64,000 nucleotides of DNA from Christiangramia gaetbulicola (GTDB taxonomy: Bacteria > Bacteroidota > Bacteroidia > Flavobacteriales > Flavobacteriaceae): contig NZ_QBKQ01000001.1 of the NCBI RefSeq assembly GCF_003054225.1, positions 496,001-560,000 on the forward strand, written 5' to 3'. Numbering within the stretch: the stretch's first letter is position 1; the number at the start of each line of letters is the position of its first letter. This document shows, in pieces, positions 28,387-37,648 of the stretch. Both the position numbers and the translations under genes were made by a program. The notes beneath the pieces are model-generated. The model was not told the origin of the DNA and made no database searches. It saw only the letters and a program-made list of their open reading frames with translations.

Positions 28387-29468
28387 ATAAAAAAACCTGT
28401 AATCTCCTTAGCTTTTGTTATTCCATTATTCTGTTCAGAAACGAGTTTCGATTTCGAAGCAATCTCATTTCGAAAATCATCATCTTCTATCATTTTCGAA
28501 AGTTTTGTCTTTAAATCTTCTAAATCTGTAGGATCGAAAACAATATCCTGATAAAATTCTTCAATCAAATTATCATGGACACCAGATTTATTTGATATTA
28601 AAGGAGGCAGACCGCTGCATATAGCTTCAGTATAAGTTTGAGGCCACCGATCTTTTAAAGATGGATGAAGGAATATATCTGCATTACGATAATAAGAATA
28701 GATGTCACTAGGATCTATAAATCCTGGAAATTCCACTTTTAGATTATGTTCTTCCGAATACTTCATTAAACGTACCTTCTCCGGTCCTTCTCCAACGACA
28801 ATTAATTTGATGCCTTTTGTCACTTCTAAAGAACTTAAAGCTCTTAAAAGGAAAATTGTATTCTTAAAGTCGAATTGAAATCCAACCGTTAATAACACTA
28901 AATCAGTCTTATCATTGGAAATTGGACTGGCAACGAGATTTTTATGAAACTTTTTATCATCTCTTGTATTATTCCCTAAAATAAATTCATCCTTAAAATT
29001 GGATTTTAAATTGTGTAAATAATCCTGAGATAATTTTGAATAATATATTGCTCCATCAAATGACTTTAAGAGTAAAACCCTCACTATTTCATGGGCTTTG
29101 GAAACGCTGCTCTCGGAAAGAATCGTTCCTCCCCACCAAATATAATTTTTGCATCTAAATATTATACGGTAGAATAATGGTGAAAGGTAATAATACGGCA
29201 TACCACCTATTACTATAAAATCTGGTTTTTTACTAATTAAGAATTTTAATAATTCCAGCAGAACTGAAATCTTATAACTAGAATTTATAAATGTAGAAAA
29301 ACGTAAAAATGACTCATTTTCAAATAAAGATACCTTTGATTTATGATTTGAACGATCTGATACAAATATGAAATTATATTCAATTTGTTCGTCTTTCACA
29401 AGTTCATTAAAAAAGTCTACCCGGTAAGAGACAGGAAAATTAGAAATTAAAACTCCCTTTTTTTTCAT
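28377..29468 (-). CDS. Glycosyltransferase family 4 enzyme
   Basis: A 363-residue GT-B enzyme. The C-terminal domain holds LTVGFQFDFKNTIFLLRAL (about 193-211), VVGEGPEKVRLM, and a variant E-x7-E motif in KDRWPQTYTEAICSGLPPLI (about 281-300). The N-terminal domain begins VLISNFPVSYRVDFFNELV. It overlaps the upstream gene by 4 bp (ATGA), so the two are translationally coupled. Acceptor and donor are unknown. Confidence 0.9.
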   Translation of the reverse strand: MKKKGVLISNFPVSYRVDFFNELVKDEQIEYNFIFVSDRSNHKSKVSLFENESFLRFSTFINSSYKISVLLELLKFLISKKPDFIVIGGMPYYYLSPLFYRIIFRCKNYIWWGGTILSESSVSKAHEIVRVLLLKSFDGAIYYSKLSQDYLHNLKSNFKDEFILGNNTRDDKKFHKNLVASPISNDKTDLVLLTVGFQFDFKNTIFLLRALSSLEVTKGIKLIVVGEGPEKVRLMKYSEEHNLKVEFPGFIDPSDIYSYYRNADIFLHPSLKDRWPQTYTEAICSGLPPLISNKSGVHDNLIEEFYQDIVFDPTDLEDLKTKLSKMIEDDDFRNEIASKSKLVSEQNNGITKAKEITGFFINN

Positions 29469-30598
29469 CTCAAATACTCTTCAATTAACCTGGAGTGCTG
29501 ATCCCAAACCGGCTCCCTTAATACTTCATCAACTAATAGTTTGCCGTTGGTCTTTAACCTATTAAGTAAACTAGGGTCTTCAAATAATCTTATTATCTTA
29601 TTCTTAATGTCCTCAGGGTTACCTTGCTTAATAAACAGAGCATTTTTTTCATCATCTAACATATAGGGAATACTATTGACAGCTGTCGTAATTATTGCAG
29701 TGTTAAAATACATAGCTTCATAAAATACCCGTGGGAATCCCTCTGAATAACTAGGTAAAATTAAGACATCAGCTTGCCTGTATTCTCTAAATAATTCAGG
29801 ACCGTTTTTAATAAAACCCTTCAAATTAATCCGATCCTGAAGATTGTTTTGTTTAATGATAGTTTTTAACCCTTTTTCCTCAACACCTTCTCCAATTATT
29901 GTCAATTTGAAATTATCTTGTGGATTAAGCATTATAAATGCTTCAAGTAAGTCATAAATTCCTTTTTGACTTTTTAATGAACCTACAAATAACAGTTTAT
30001 ATTCTTTACTGTCTACTTTTGATACTTTAGTATTATCATCGGAAAAATTCTGTAGATTAATTATCGGTTTAGTTTCAAAAACATCATCATTCCATCGATC
30101 ATATTTCTTTTTTAGTTGTCCACCTGTAACTAATAGTGCGGCACTCTTCTTTGAAATTAGACTATCAAAAAAATTATTCAAGAAGGGAGTAAAGGATAAT
30201 AATTTCCTCTTAGTATTCGAAAGGACCGTTAGCGATTCTCTCGTATTTAGTTTCCAATCTGTTCCATGATACAGGATATATTTCTTTTTAAAAATAAATG
30301 AAATAAAAGCTGCAATTACTCCTGTGTAAGTTGGCATAAAAATCAAAGAAATATTTTCCTTTTTAACCTGCCTGCATATAAGTTTAACCCGTGACAAATA
30401 AGAATTCGGCAATTCAATTACCCTAATTTTTTCAGTGTTCAAATTTTGAGTATGGAAGGAGAGTTTTTCCTCCGAAATTGGAGTTATAATAAAAATATTT
30501 TCTTTTTTTGAAAGGTTTTCGAGGTAATTGACAAATACCTCTTTCGCGTAAAATTCATTACCTTTTCTACCTATATTAGAATGAAAAAATATATTCAT
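29465..30598 (-). CDS. Glycosyltransferase family 4 enzyme
   Basis: A 377-residue GT-B enzyme with FVGSLKSQKGIYDLLEAF (about 204-221), IIGEGVEEKGLKTII, and the E-x7-E motif in SEGFPRVFYEAMYFNTAII (about 285-303). The N-terminus (FHSNIGRKGNEFYAKEVF) is an acceptor-domain start. It begins one base after the stop of the upstream gene and overlaps the next by 4 bp. Confidence 0.92.
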   Translation of the reverse strand: MNIFFHSNIGRKGNEFYAKEVFVNYLENLSKKENIFIITPISEEKLSFHTQNLNTEKIRVIELPNSYLSRVKLICRQVKKENISLIFMPTYTGVIAAFISFIFKKKYILYHGTDWKLNTRESLTVLSNTKRKLLSFTPFLNNFFDSLISKKSAALLVTGGQLKKKYDRWNDDVFETKPIINLQNFSDDNTKVSKVDSKEYKLLFVGSLKSQKGIYDLLEAFIMLNPQDNFKLTIIGEGVEEKGLKTIIKQNNLQDRINLKGFIKNGPELFREYRQADVLILPSYSEGFPRVFYEAMYFNTAIITTAVNSIPYMLDDEKNALFIKQGNPEDIKNKIIRLFEDPSLLNRLKTNGKLLVDEVLREPVWDQHSRLIEEYLR

Positions 30599-31665
30599 TA
30601 TTGACGTAAAAGTTGATAATATTTATCAAGTGTGTTCTCTATACCAAAAGTTGAAGCAGATTCCCTTGCACTAATAGCAAAAACAGCTAATTCTTCAGGT
30701 GATAATTTCAACATTTTTAAAATTTTCTGAGTCAGGTCAGGTACATTATCCTTTTCGAAATGAAAGCCATTCTGCCCATCTTTGACCATAGAGGATAATG
30801 ATTCGATATTACTGGAAATAACAGGGATTCCCTGGGATAAAATTTCTATTAAGGAAATGGGCAAACCTTCTCTTCTAGAAGGCATAATCGCTATATCTGC
30901 AGAGGAAATATATTGAAATGGTTCAGTTTTACTTCCTAAGAGGGTAATTCTATCTTCAAGATTATTTATTTTAATTAACCTTGAAATATGAGAATACAAT
31001 TTACCATCTCCAATCATTTTCAGATGCCAATTATGTTTAAGGACATCTGGATTATTTAAAGCTTTAATTAAAATATCATAACCTTTCGCATCTACAAACC
31101 TCCCTAGGGTGAAAAAATTTTTTTGATCTTTTATATGACCATCTGAATATTCAGGGTTAATTCTAGAAAAATCAATGCCATTTCTAATAACTATAACCTT
31201 TTCAGGAGGCAGTTCCAAAACCTCTGTTAAATAAGATTTGACCGATTCAGAAATTGCAACGATTTTTAAGGAACAAAATTTGTATAAGATTTTGGCTATA
31301 TATTCCTTCATTCCCCCCTTAGGATAAATATTTGTGCTGTGTACTACAGGAAATATTTTAACCTTGGAAAGTTTTGCAGAAATAAGTGAAATTTTATTAG
31401 CCCTTTCCAAATGTGAGAATCCGTATTTAATATCATTTTCTTTAAAGTATTTTGTGAGGGCCAAAATATTCTTCAAATTATAATTGCTATCTATTATCTT
31501 GACAATAGTTCGTTTGTTACTGATTTGCGGCAATAACATTTTACCGCCAGAGAGAAGTATTAAGTAAATCTTATCTTCATCTTTCCAATTATTGATAATA
31601 TCGACAACTAATTTTTCTCCTCCACCCATTTGAAGAGAATTAATTACAAATGCAACATTCGCCAT
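30598..31665 (-). CDS. Glycosyltransferase family 4 enzyme
   Basis: A 355-residue GT-B enzyme. Motifs: SLQMGGGEKLVVDI at the N-terminus (the glycine loop), LGRFVDAKGYDILIKAL (about 187-203), MIGDGKLYSHI, LLGSKTEPFQYISSADIAIMPSRREG and E-x7-E in REGLPISLIEILSQGIPVI (about 265-283). It follows the polymerase gene by 11 bp. Very AT-rich like its neighbours. Confidence 0.93.
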   Translation of the reverse strand: MANVAFVINSLQMGGGEKLVVDIINNWKDEDKIYLILLSGGKMLLPQISNKRTIVKIIDSNYNLKNILALTKYFKENDIKYGFSHLERANKISLISAKLSKVKIFPVVHSTNIYPKGGMKEYIAKILYKFCSLKIVAISESVKSYLTEVLELPPEKVIVIRNGIDFSRINPEYSDGHIKDQKNFFTLGRFVDAKGYDILIKALNNPDVLKHNWHLKMIGDGKLYSHISRLIKINNLEDRITLLGSKTEPFQYISSADIAIMPSRREGLPISLIEILSQGIPVISSNIESLSSMVKDGQNGFHFEKDNVPDLTQKILKMLKLSPEELAVFAISARESASTFGIENTLDKYYQLLRQ

Positions 31666-31676
31666 AAATTAATGGA

Positions 31677-32930
31677 TTATATTGTACTGAAAGATTTCAG
31701 TTCAACCCTTTTTAAATCAGCCTTTAGGAAAGGTATAAGTGCTGTAATGATAAATATATGTTTATAATGAACCCCGTGATTATCTAAAAAAGAACCTAAG
31801 ATCATAATTAGGGGAACTGTAAGAAATACCCAGCAAATTGAGATATATAAATAATCGTGTTGTAAAATTGTAGAGATTCTCTTTCTTAGTTTAAAACTGA
31901 ACTTTATGAGACTAATAAGAAATATATAATATAAAAGAAATCCTAGAATACCGGTTTCAGATAAATATTGTAGAAAAACGGAATGTAAAGATATTTTTTG
32001 AGACGATCCGAACGCATGTATGGTGTTATATGGATTATTAATATCACTAAAACTTTTATATCCATAACCAAAAATAGGGTGATCCATAAACATTGTCCAG
32101 GCATCTTCATAAATCACAGACCTCCCAGAACTTAATGAAGCTAGACCTTTATCTTCGAAATCTAATTCGACATTAGAAACATCACTCGATTTCCTCAAAA
32201 AGAATTCTTCTCCAATAGGGGAATTTAAAAACATAACTAGGACAATACACAGAAAAGCAAACCCGATAATTTGATTAATATTAATTCTTTTGCCAAAGGA
32301 ATAATTTAACAAAATAAGAAGGACCCCAATTCCAAAATTTAATCTTCCTTGAGTTAAAACCATGGCGAAAAATAGAAATATTAGAGTCTTATTATTGAAA
32401 AAAAAGCTCCTATAGCCGCTCCTTATTCCCGCAATGCAAAATATAATTGAAATCAAAAGGTAAAATCCAACTTGTCTAGGATTTCCAAACAGTGAAACAA
32501 AAGTAATAAATGAATCTAACGATAAAATTAAACCTACAAGGACAAAGAGTTTACAAATCTTATACCATATCTCTTCTAAATCTTCCTGAACAATGGAACT
32601 TTGAACAATAAAAATTAGAAAGAAGTTGTTGAAAATTGTCAGATCAATAGTTCCAAAATATTTGAAGTTTGTAAAAGCGAAATAAATAATAGTAACTAAT
32701 AAAAGTGAAATATGCTTATTGAATTTGGCAACTATTCTACCATTATTAGCTATTAATGATATTACTATACTAAAGAGAAATATAGCTGAAAATGGAATTC
32801 CTCCTAATGATTCATAAAATCTTATTGGTAACATGCTATCTATAATAGCCACATATAAAATATTGACTGGATTTTTACTACAATACAGAAATACACTAAA
32901 CCAGGTAAGGAGAATAAGACCTACTACCAT
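31677..32930 (-). CDS. O-antigen polymerase/ligase family protein (Wzy)
   Basis: A 417-residue protein with about 10-12 hydrophobic segments and a large central loop (about 250-330) typical of Wzy_C proteins; the loop has the pattern SGRSVIYEDAWTMFMDHPIFGYGYKSF, where the HP.fGyG piece is the recognisable family signature. It would join repeat units on the periplasmic face. It overlaps the upstream glycosyltransferase by 7 bp. One such gene is expected in a Wzx/Wzy locus, and this is the only candidate. Confidence 0.9.
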   Translation of the reverse strand: MVVGLILLTWFSVFLYCSKNPVNILYVAIIDSMLPIRFYESLGGIPFSAIFLFSIVISLIANNGRIVAKFNKHISLLLVTIIYFAFTNFKYFGTIDLTIFNNFFLIFIVQSSIVQEDLEEIWYKICKLFVLVGLILSLDSFITFVSLFGNPRQVGFYLLISIIFCIAGIRSGYRSFFFNNKTLIFLFFAMVLTQGRLNFGIGVLLILLNYSFGKRININQIIGFAFLCIVLVMFLNSPIGEEFFLRKSSDVSNVELDFEDKGLASLSSGRSVIYEDAWTMFMDHPIFGYGYKSFSDINNPYNTIHAFGSSQKISLHSVFLQYLSETGILGFLLYYIFLISLIKFSFKLRKRISTILQHDYLYISICWVFLTVPLIMILGSFLDNHGVHYKHIFIITALIPFLKADLKRVELKSFSTI

Positions 32931-34087
32931 AATTTGTTTTTATTAAACATCCAAAACAAATTCTTCCACACAAAACTTTTATTCTCTTCGAGAACCTTGT
33001 GATAAATATCTTTAGTTTTAATTGCCCCTATTTTTGAATCATATTCCGCTTCAATATATTGCTTATTAAATCGTTCATAAGGCTTCAAAGAGAAGCCTGT
33101 ATCGTCCAATTGTTTTAAAATTCGGTGTAAAGAAAACTCAACACTATTTTGCCCTAATTTTCGACCTGAAAAATTATAATTAGAGATATGTTCCACATTA
33201 GATTTATTAACCAGGACAGAGCCCTTCTCATCGAAACCTAATAACACTACAGCCTTTCCTAAAGCCATTGCTTCTAGAAGGCCTCGCCCATGACCTACGG
33301 TTAATTTACTATTGACATAATATTGATAGATTAAGTCTTGATCATTTAGTTCACCTAAAAACTTGAAATCAATTCCATTTTCAGATTTCAAATTAATCAG
33401 GCTTGCTCTTTCTTGACAATACCCACGTAACTCTCCATCTCCGGCAATAACAATATTTAATCCATGCTTTGGTTTGCCAACTTTTTCTAATTCATCAAAT
33501 AAATTATCCAGCAATCCTTTCTTAGCTTTCATTAACCTCATTGCGATAAAAACAAAGTCAGAATCAAATCCGGATTTCTTTTTAAAAACCTTAAAATTAT
33601 CTATTGGTAATCTTTCTTTGATCAAAAAAATTCTGTTTAAATCAAAAAAATAATTATTTGTATTATATGCATTTTCTAATTCTTTAGAAAAGACAATAAG
33701 GGCATTGGAATATGGTAGGAAGAATGGAAGTGGTTTACCCCCGGCCTTCGTAAATACAATTTTTTTTTTGACAAAAAAATTGTTCAAAAGAGCAGCCAAA
33801 AAACCTCTATAATCCATCGCATGTATTACTGAAATTCTATTTGCAGTAATACCTTTTAAAATTTTAATAAAATTATACAAGGCAAATAAGACATTATTCC
33901 TGGAAAATTTTAAGGGTATATATCTAACACCTAATTCTTTGAAGGCATCAGCTTTTTCTCCATGAGGAGCCATTAAAACTATATTGTGAACCCCCTCTAA
34001 TTTTCTCAGATCTTTTATTAAGGCATACGTTGAATTAATGTGCCCCCCCTGTCCCAAGGGCCATCCTATGATAAATAAAATTTTCAC
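32924..34087 (-). CDS. Glycosyltransferase family 4-like enzyme
   Basis: A 387-residue GT-B protein. The N-terminal glycine loop reads GWPLGQGGHINSTYALI, the C-terminal domain has FIAMRLMKAKKGLLDNLFDEL (about 180-200), VIAGDGELRGY and a shortened acidic motif in GHGRGLLEAMALGKAVVLLG (about 267-286), where only the second Glu of E-x7-E is clear. It lies 8 bp after murB. Product specificity unknown. Confidence 0.85.
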   Translation of the reverse strand: MKILFIIGWPLGQGGHINSTYALIKDLRKLEGVHNIVLMAPHGEKADAFKELGVRYIPLKFSRNNVLFALYNFIKILKGITANRISVIHAMDYRGFLAALLNNFFVKKKIVFTKAGGKPLPFFLPYSNALIVFSKELENAYNTNNYFFDLNRIFLIKERLPIDNFKVFKKKSGFDSDFVFIAMRLMKAKKGLLDNLFDELEKVGKPKHGLNIVIAGDGELRGYCQERASLINLKSENGIDFKFLGELNDQDLIYQYYVNSKLTVGHGRGLLEAMALGKAVVLLGFDEKGSVLVNKSNVEHISNYNFSGRKLGQNSVEFSLHRILKQLDDTGFSLKPYERFNKQYIEAEYDSKIGAIKTKDIYHKVLEENKSFVWKNLFWMFNKNKLW

Positions 34088-34095
34088 CTACCTGA

Positions 34096-34953
34096 TTAAA
34101 TTATTCTTTGTTCTACTTCCAACTGAACCCCAAAGTGTTTAAGAACCTCTGATTGAATATGATCAATTAATTTTAATATATCGTAACCGGAAGCATTCTC
34201 ATAATTGATTATAAAACCACTATGCTTTTCAGAAACCATTGCTCCTCCTACTCGATATCCTTTTAGTTTCAATTCATCTAACAATGGTCCAACAAAACGT
34301 CCTTCAGGTCGCTTAAATACACTTCCACAATTTGGATAGTTCCGAGGTTGCTTGGCCCAACGTTTCATTTTAATTTCTTCCATTTTAGCATTAATAGCTT
34401 CCTGATTGCCTTCTTTTAGACGAAACGATGATTTAAGGACTAATTTATCTGGATTCTGTTGGAAGAAACTATTTCTATATTCAAAGTGTATGTCTTCCAC
34501 AGATATTTCTTCAATAAGATTCTTTGACCTATCAAAATATCTGACCTTTGTAAGTAAATCTTTAATTTCTTCTCCACTAGAACCGGCATTCATTACTACT
34601 GCACCTCCCACTGAACTTGGAATGTCGTAAAACATTTCAAATCCAGACAATGATTGATTTAAGGCAATTTGACTTAACTCTAAGAGAGTGGCTCCAGCTT
34701 CAGCAACAATTTTTGAACCTTCAACTTCAATTTTATTAAAACATCCATTTAAAATAATAAATGGTTCATCATATTTCTCCTTTGAAAGAATTAAATTATT
34801 TCCATTCCCAATTATATATGGTTGAGAATCTTTCAATTCTGAAAATAATCTAACTATATCACTTTCGCTATCCGGAAAAAATACTGTATCACAGTAACTG
34901 GTAATTCCATAGGAATTAAATTTTTTCAGATTAAAGTTCTTGAACGACTTCAC
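34096..34953 (-). CDS. murB: MurB-like UDP-N-acetylenolpyruvoylglucosamine reductase in the polysaccharide locus
   Basis: A 285-residue FAD enzyme of the shorter type II MurB class. FAD-binding GNGNNLILS (49-57), GFEMFYDIPSSVGGAVVMNAG (104-124), the substrate Tyr-Arg in FEYRNSFF (157-164), the proton-donor Ser211 in CGSVFKRPEG, and the C-terminal block KGYRVGGAMVSEKHSGF with Glu279/Glu281 near the end are all present, so it should be active. It reduces the enolpyruvyl product of MurA to UDP-MurNAc. It overlaps the murA-like gene by 23 bp. Its place inside a capsule locus, not in a cell-wall cluster, points to a role in the surface polymer. Confidence 0.92.
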   Translation of the reverse strand: MKSFKNFNLKKFNSYGITSYCDTVFFPDSESDIVRLFSELKDSQPYIIGNGNNLILSKEKYDEPFIILNGCFNKIEVEGSKIVAEAGATLLELSQIALNQSLSGFEMFYDIPSSVGGAVVMNAGSSGEEIKDLLTKVRYFDRSKNLIEEISVEDIHFEYRNSFFQQNPDKLVLKSSFRLKEGNQEAINAKMEEIKMKRWAKQPRNYPNCGSVFKRPEGRFVGPLLDELKLKGYRVGGAMVSEKHSGFIINYENASGYDILKLIDHIQSEVLKHFGVQLEVEQRII

Positions 34954-36214
34954 CCTTTAAAATTTTAAAATTTGAAACTCCTAAATTTTTAAGTTTATTT
35001 TCTAGATTTTCGTAACCCCTTTCTATCATCCAGGCGTTTTTGATGGTGGTTGTGCCTTCTGATATAAGTCCCGCTAATAATAACGAAATTCCAGCCCTGA
35101 GGTCAACAGCAATAACTTCGGTACCGTATAATTTTTTGCCTCCTTCAATAACTAAAAGATCTCCTTCTACACTATAATTCAACCCCATCTTTGCAAATTC
35201 TTCCGCATAACCATATCTTCCTGGAAATCTAAGGTCAACGATTTTAGAATTACCTTTTGAATTAGCACCATAAAGCGCGAATAACGGTTGCATATCTGAG
35301 TTTATTCCGGGATAAGGGCCTGTACTTATTTCTACTGGATAAGGAATACCTCCCCTTACTATCATAGAAGAACCATTACGATAATATTTCATTCCACTTT
35401 CCCTTAAAAACACCATAGGCACTTCAAGATGTTCAAATGGAAAGTTCTCAATTTCTACGTCACCACGGGTAATTGTTGCTGCAATAGCCCAGGTTATTGC
35501 TTCCATGTTATCTGGTATGACTGTATGTTGAGTTCCTGAGAGTTCATTTACACCATTTACAACTATACATTTTTGCCCTTGAACCTCAATACTAGCGCCC
35601 ATTTTATTCAGCATTTCAATCAAATCGAGAACCTCGGGCCTAATATGTGGGTTCCAAATTGTTGTTCTTCCTTCTGCTAATGTTCCACATAATAAAGCAT
35701 TTTCAGTAGCTCCTGTCGATCTTATTGGCAATTGAATATCGGCGCCTTTCAAATTACCTTCAACACTAGCACATAAACACTCGTTTTCCTCCCATACTTT
35801 AGCTCCCATACTTTCAAGAACCATAACATGTAAATCAAATTTCCTGTCCCCTAATTTACATCCACCGGGCATAGGAACACTTCCTTTACCAAATCTGGTT
35901 ACAAGAGTACCTAATATCAATAGTGTGTTACGAATAGAACGATCTTCCCATTTTAGTTGAGTAATTGGAGAATCTGTATTTTCAATAATAGAAACCTGAT
36001 CATTATGAATTCTATATTCTTTTCCTAATTTTTTAATCATTTCCAGATGTATTTTCACATCTAGCAATCCGCTAGGAAAACCATATAAATGTATTGGTTC
36101 CCTAGTAAGCAAAGAGGCAGCAATTAGTTTAAGGGCACTATTCTTTGCGCCACTTACTTTAACCTTACCCTTTAGAACCGATTTTGAAATTTTAAATTCT
36201 TTTTTATCCATCAT
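34931..36214 (-). CDS. murA: MurA-like UDP-GlcNAc enolpyruvyl transferase in the polysaccharide locus
   Basis: A 427-residue EPSP-synthase-fold enzyme. The key residues are present: Lys24-Asn25 in SGAKNSALKL, catalytic Cys119 in MPGGCKLGDRKFDLH, Asp307 in PGINSDMQPLF and Arg373 in DLRAGISLLLAG. It transfers enolpyruvate from PEP to UDP-GlcNAc (or another UDP-HexNAc). The N-terminal part looks unlike the usual housekeeping MurA of Flavobacteria as I recall it, which suggests a paralog. A second start codon lies one codon in. It is read with murB and followed by glycosyltransferases. Confidence 0.92.
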   Translation of the reverse strand: MMDKKEFKISKSVLKGKVKVSGAKNSALKLIAASLLTREPIHLYGFPSGLLDVKIHLEMIKKLGKEYRIHNDQVSIIENTDSPITQLKWEDRSIRNTLLILGTLVTRFGKGSVPMPGGCKLGDRKFDLHVMVLESMGAKVWEENECLCASVEGNLKGADIQLPIRSTGATENALLCGTLAEGRTTIWNPHIRPEVLDLIEMLNKMGASIEVQGQKCIVVNGVNELSGTQHTVIPDNMEAITWAIAATITRGDVEIENFPFEHLEVPMVFLRESGMKYYRNGSSMIVRGGIPYPVEISTGPYPGINSDMQPLFALYGANSKGNSKIVDLRFPGRYGYAEEFAKMGLNYSVEGDLLVIEGGKKLYGTEVIAVDLRAGISLLLAGLISEGTTTIKNAWMIERGYENLENKLKNLGVSNFKILKGEVVQEL

Positions 36215-36293
36215 ATTTTTCTGATTTAATACATCAGTTTGCTTAAATTTTCATTATTGCACTTAAACCGTATTCGAAAAAGTTTTAATACCA

Positions 36294-37577
36294 CTAATTC
36301 AACCTCATTTTAATTAACTTAAACATTATTACTAAAAAGGTGATTAAATAAAAGCTTGCTAGAACCATTGAATATAATAAGATCGAATAATTAGAGCTAA
36401 TATTGAATAAATAAGCACAAGCAAAGGAAACTGTAATTAGAATAATTCTAATTATGTTAATCCTAAGTTGTAAATATTGCCATTCTAATACATTCAAAAT
36501 ATGCATTACCGGACTAACAATAAATTTCGCAGAAACTATAAAAATTAAAAATCTGGAAATATTACCAGCATCTCGCCAATTCTCTCCAAAAATATATTCG
36601 AACAAATCTGGGCCAAATAATAGAATAACAAATAAGGCCGGCAAGCTCAACAAGGTTAATTTTTTTATTACTCCAATCGTTAATTCATAGATTTTTCTAT
36701 TATTATTTTTCCCATATTGGGCTATTTCAGCAAAATAAACATGGGAAACAGAGCTTCCTATAAGATTAATAGGAGCACTGATTATAGAGCTAGCCAGTGC
36801 GAATAAGCCTAAAAATTTCACTCCAAATAATGCCGCTATAAAGAATAAAGGTAGTCGCGGCCCAAAACTTAAAAGGAATTGGGAGCCGGTTTGATACAAT
36901 GGAAAATCCTTATATTTTCTTCCAACTACTAATAATTTTTTATAATTGAAATTATTAAATAATCTGATTTTATTTTTCCGAACACTTTTAAACAGAGATA
37001 TAATACCGGCACTTTTTTCAGATGTCCCTCCTATAATTAAACCATAGCCTCCAAAACCGGCAAATCCGGCAAAAATTTTAAAAGCGGATCCTGTTATGCT
37101 TTGAGCAAATTTTGTTTTGGTTAATATTTTAAAATCTTTTTTCCTGATAGCCCAATATGAAAATAGATTATACATTCCTATCAAAAGACATACAATAGGA
37201 ATAACCCACAAAAATTCTCTTAGAGATTCAATACCGAAAAAGGTTAAAAGAAAACCTCCAAATGAAAATATAGTAAGAGCCAGTATGGTAATAAATAAAA
37301 TAAGAACCAATATTCCCAGCTCTATCACATATTGAGCTATTTTATCCGATTTGGCTATAGGGATTACTACTTCATATCTTAGTGTACTTATAGATGCCAA
37401 AATTCCGATAATAGAAAATAGCAGAGAGTAGACGCCAAAATCGTCTGGAGTATACAACCTAGTAATTAAAGGAGTTGTAAACAACGCTAAGGCTTGAGCT
37501 AATGCTGTTCCGGAAGAAACTAATAATACATTTTTTAAAAACGTATTATTTCTAATTTTAGTAATTAAAGCTTTCAA
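36294..37577 (-). CDS. Wzx-type polysaccharide flippase (MATE-like/MVF superfamily)
   Basis: A 427-residue protein with about 12 hydrophobic segments; the N-terminus (SSGTALAQALALFTTPLITRLYTPDDFGVYSLL) is a typical Wzx/PST start with the RLYTPxDFG signature. It moves the lipid-linked repeat unit across the inner membrane. It is the only flippase in the locus and, with the Wzy protein, shows a Wzx/Wzy-dependent route. Confidence 0.9.
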   Translation of the reverse strand: MKALITKIRNNTFLKNVLLVSSGTALAQALALFTTPLITRLYTPDDFGVYSLLFSIIGILASISTLRYEVVIPIAKSDKIAQYVIELGILVLILFITILALTIFSFGGFLLTFFGIESLREFLWVIPIVCLLIGMYNLFSYWAIRKKDFKILTKTKFAQSITGSAFKIFAGFAGFGGYGLIIGGTSEKSAGIISLFKSVRKNKIRLFNNFNYKKLLVVGRKYKDFPLYQTGSQFLLSFGPRLPLFFIAALFGVKFLGLFALASSIISAPINLIGSSVSHVYFAEIAQYGKNNNRKIYELTIGVIKKLTLLSLPALFVILLFGPDLFEYIFGENWRDAGNISRFLIFIVSAKFIVSPVMHILNVLEWQYLQLRINIIRIILITVSFACAYLFNISSNYSILLYSMVLASFYLITFLVIMFKLIKMRLN

Positions 37578-37648
37578 CTTACTCTATAAATACGGAATAA
37601 TTATTTAGACCACTGTTCAATATATTATATATTAGATAATTCTCACTT

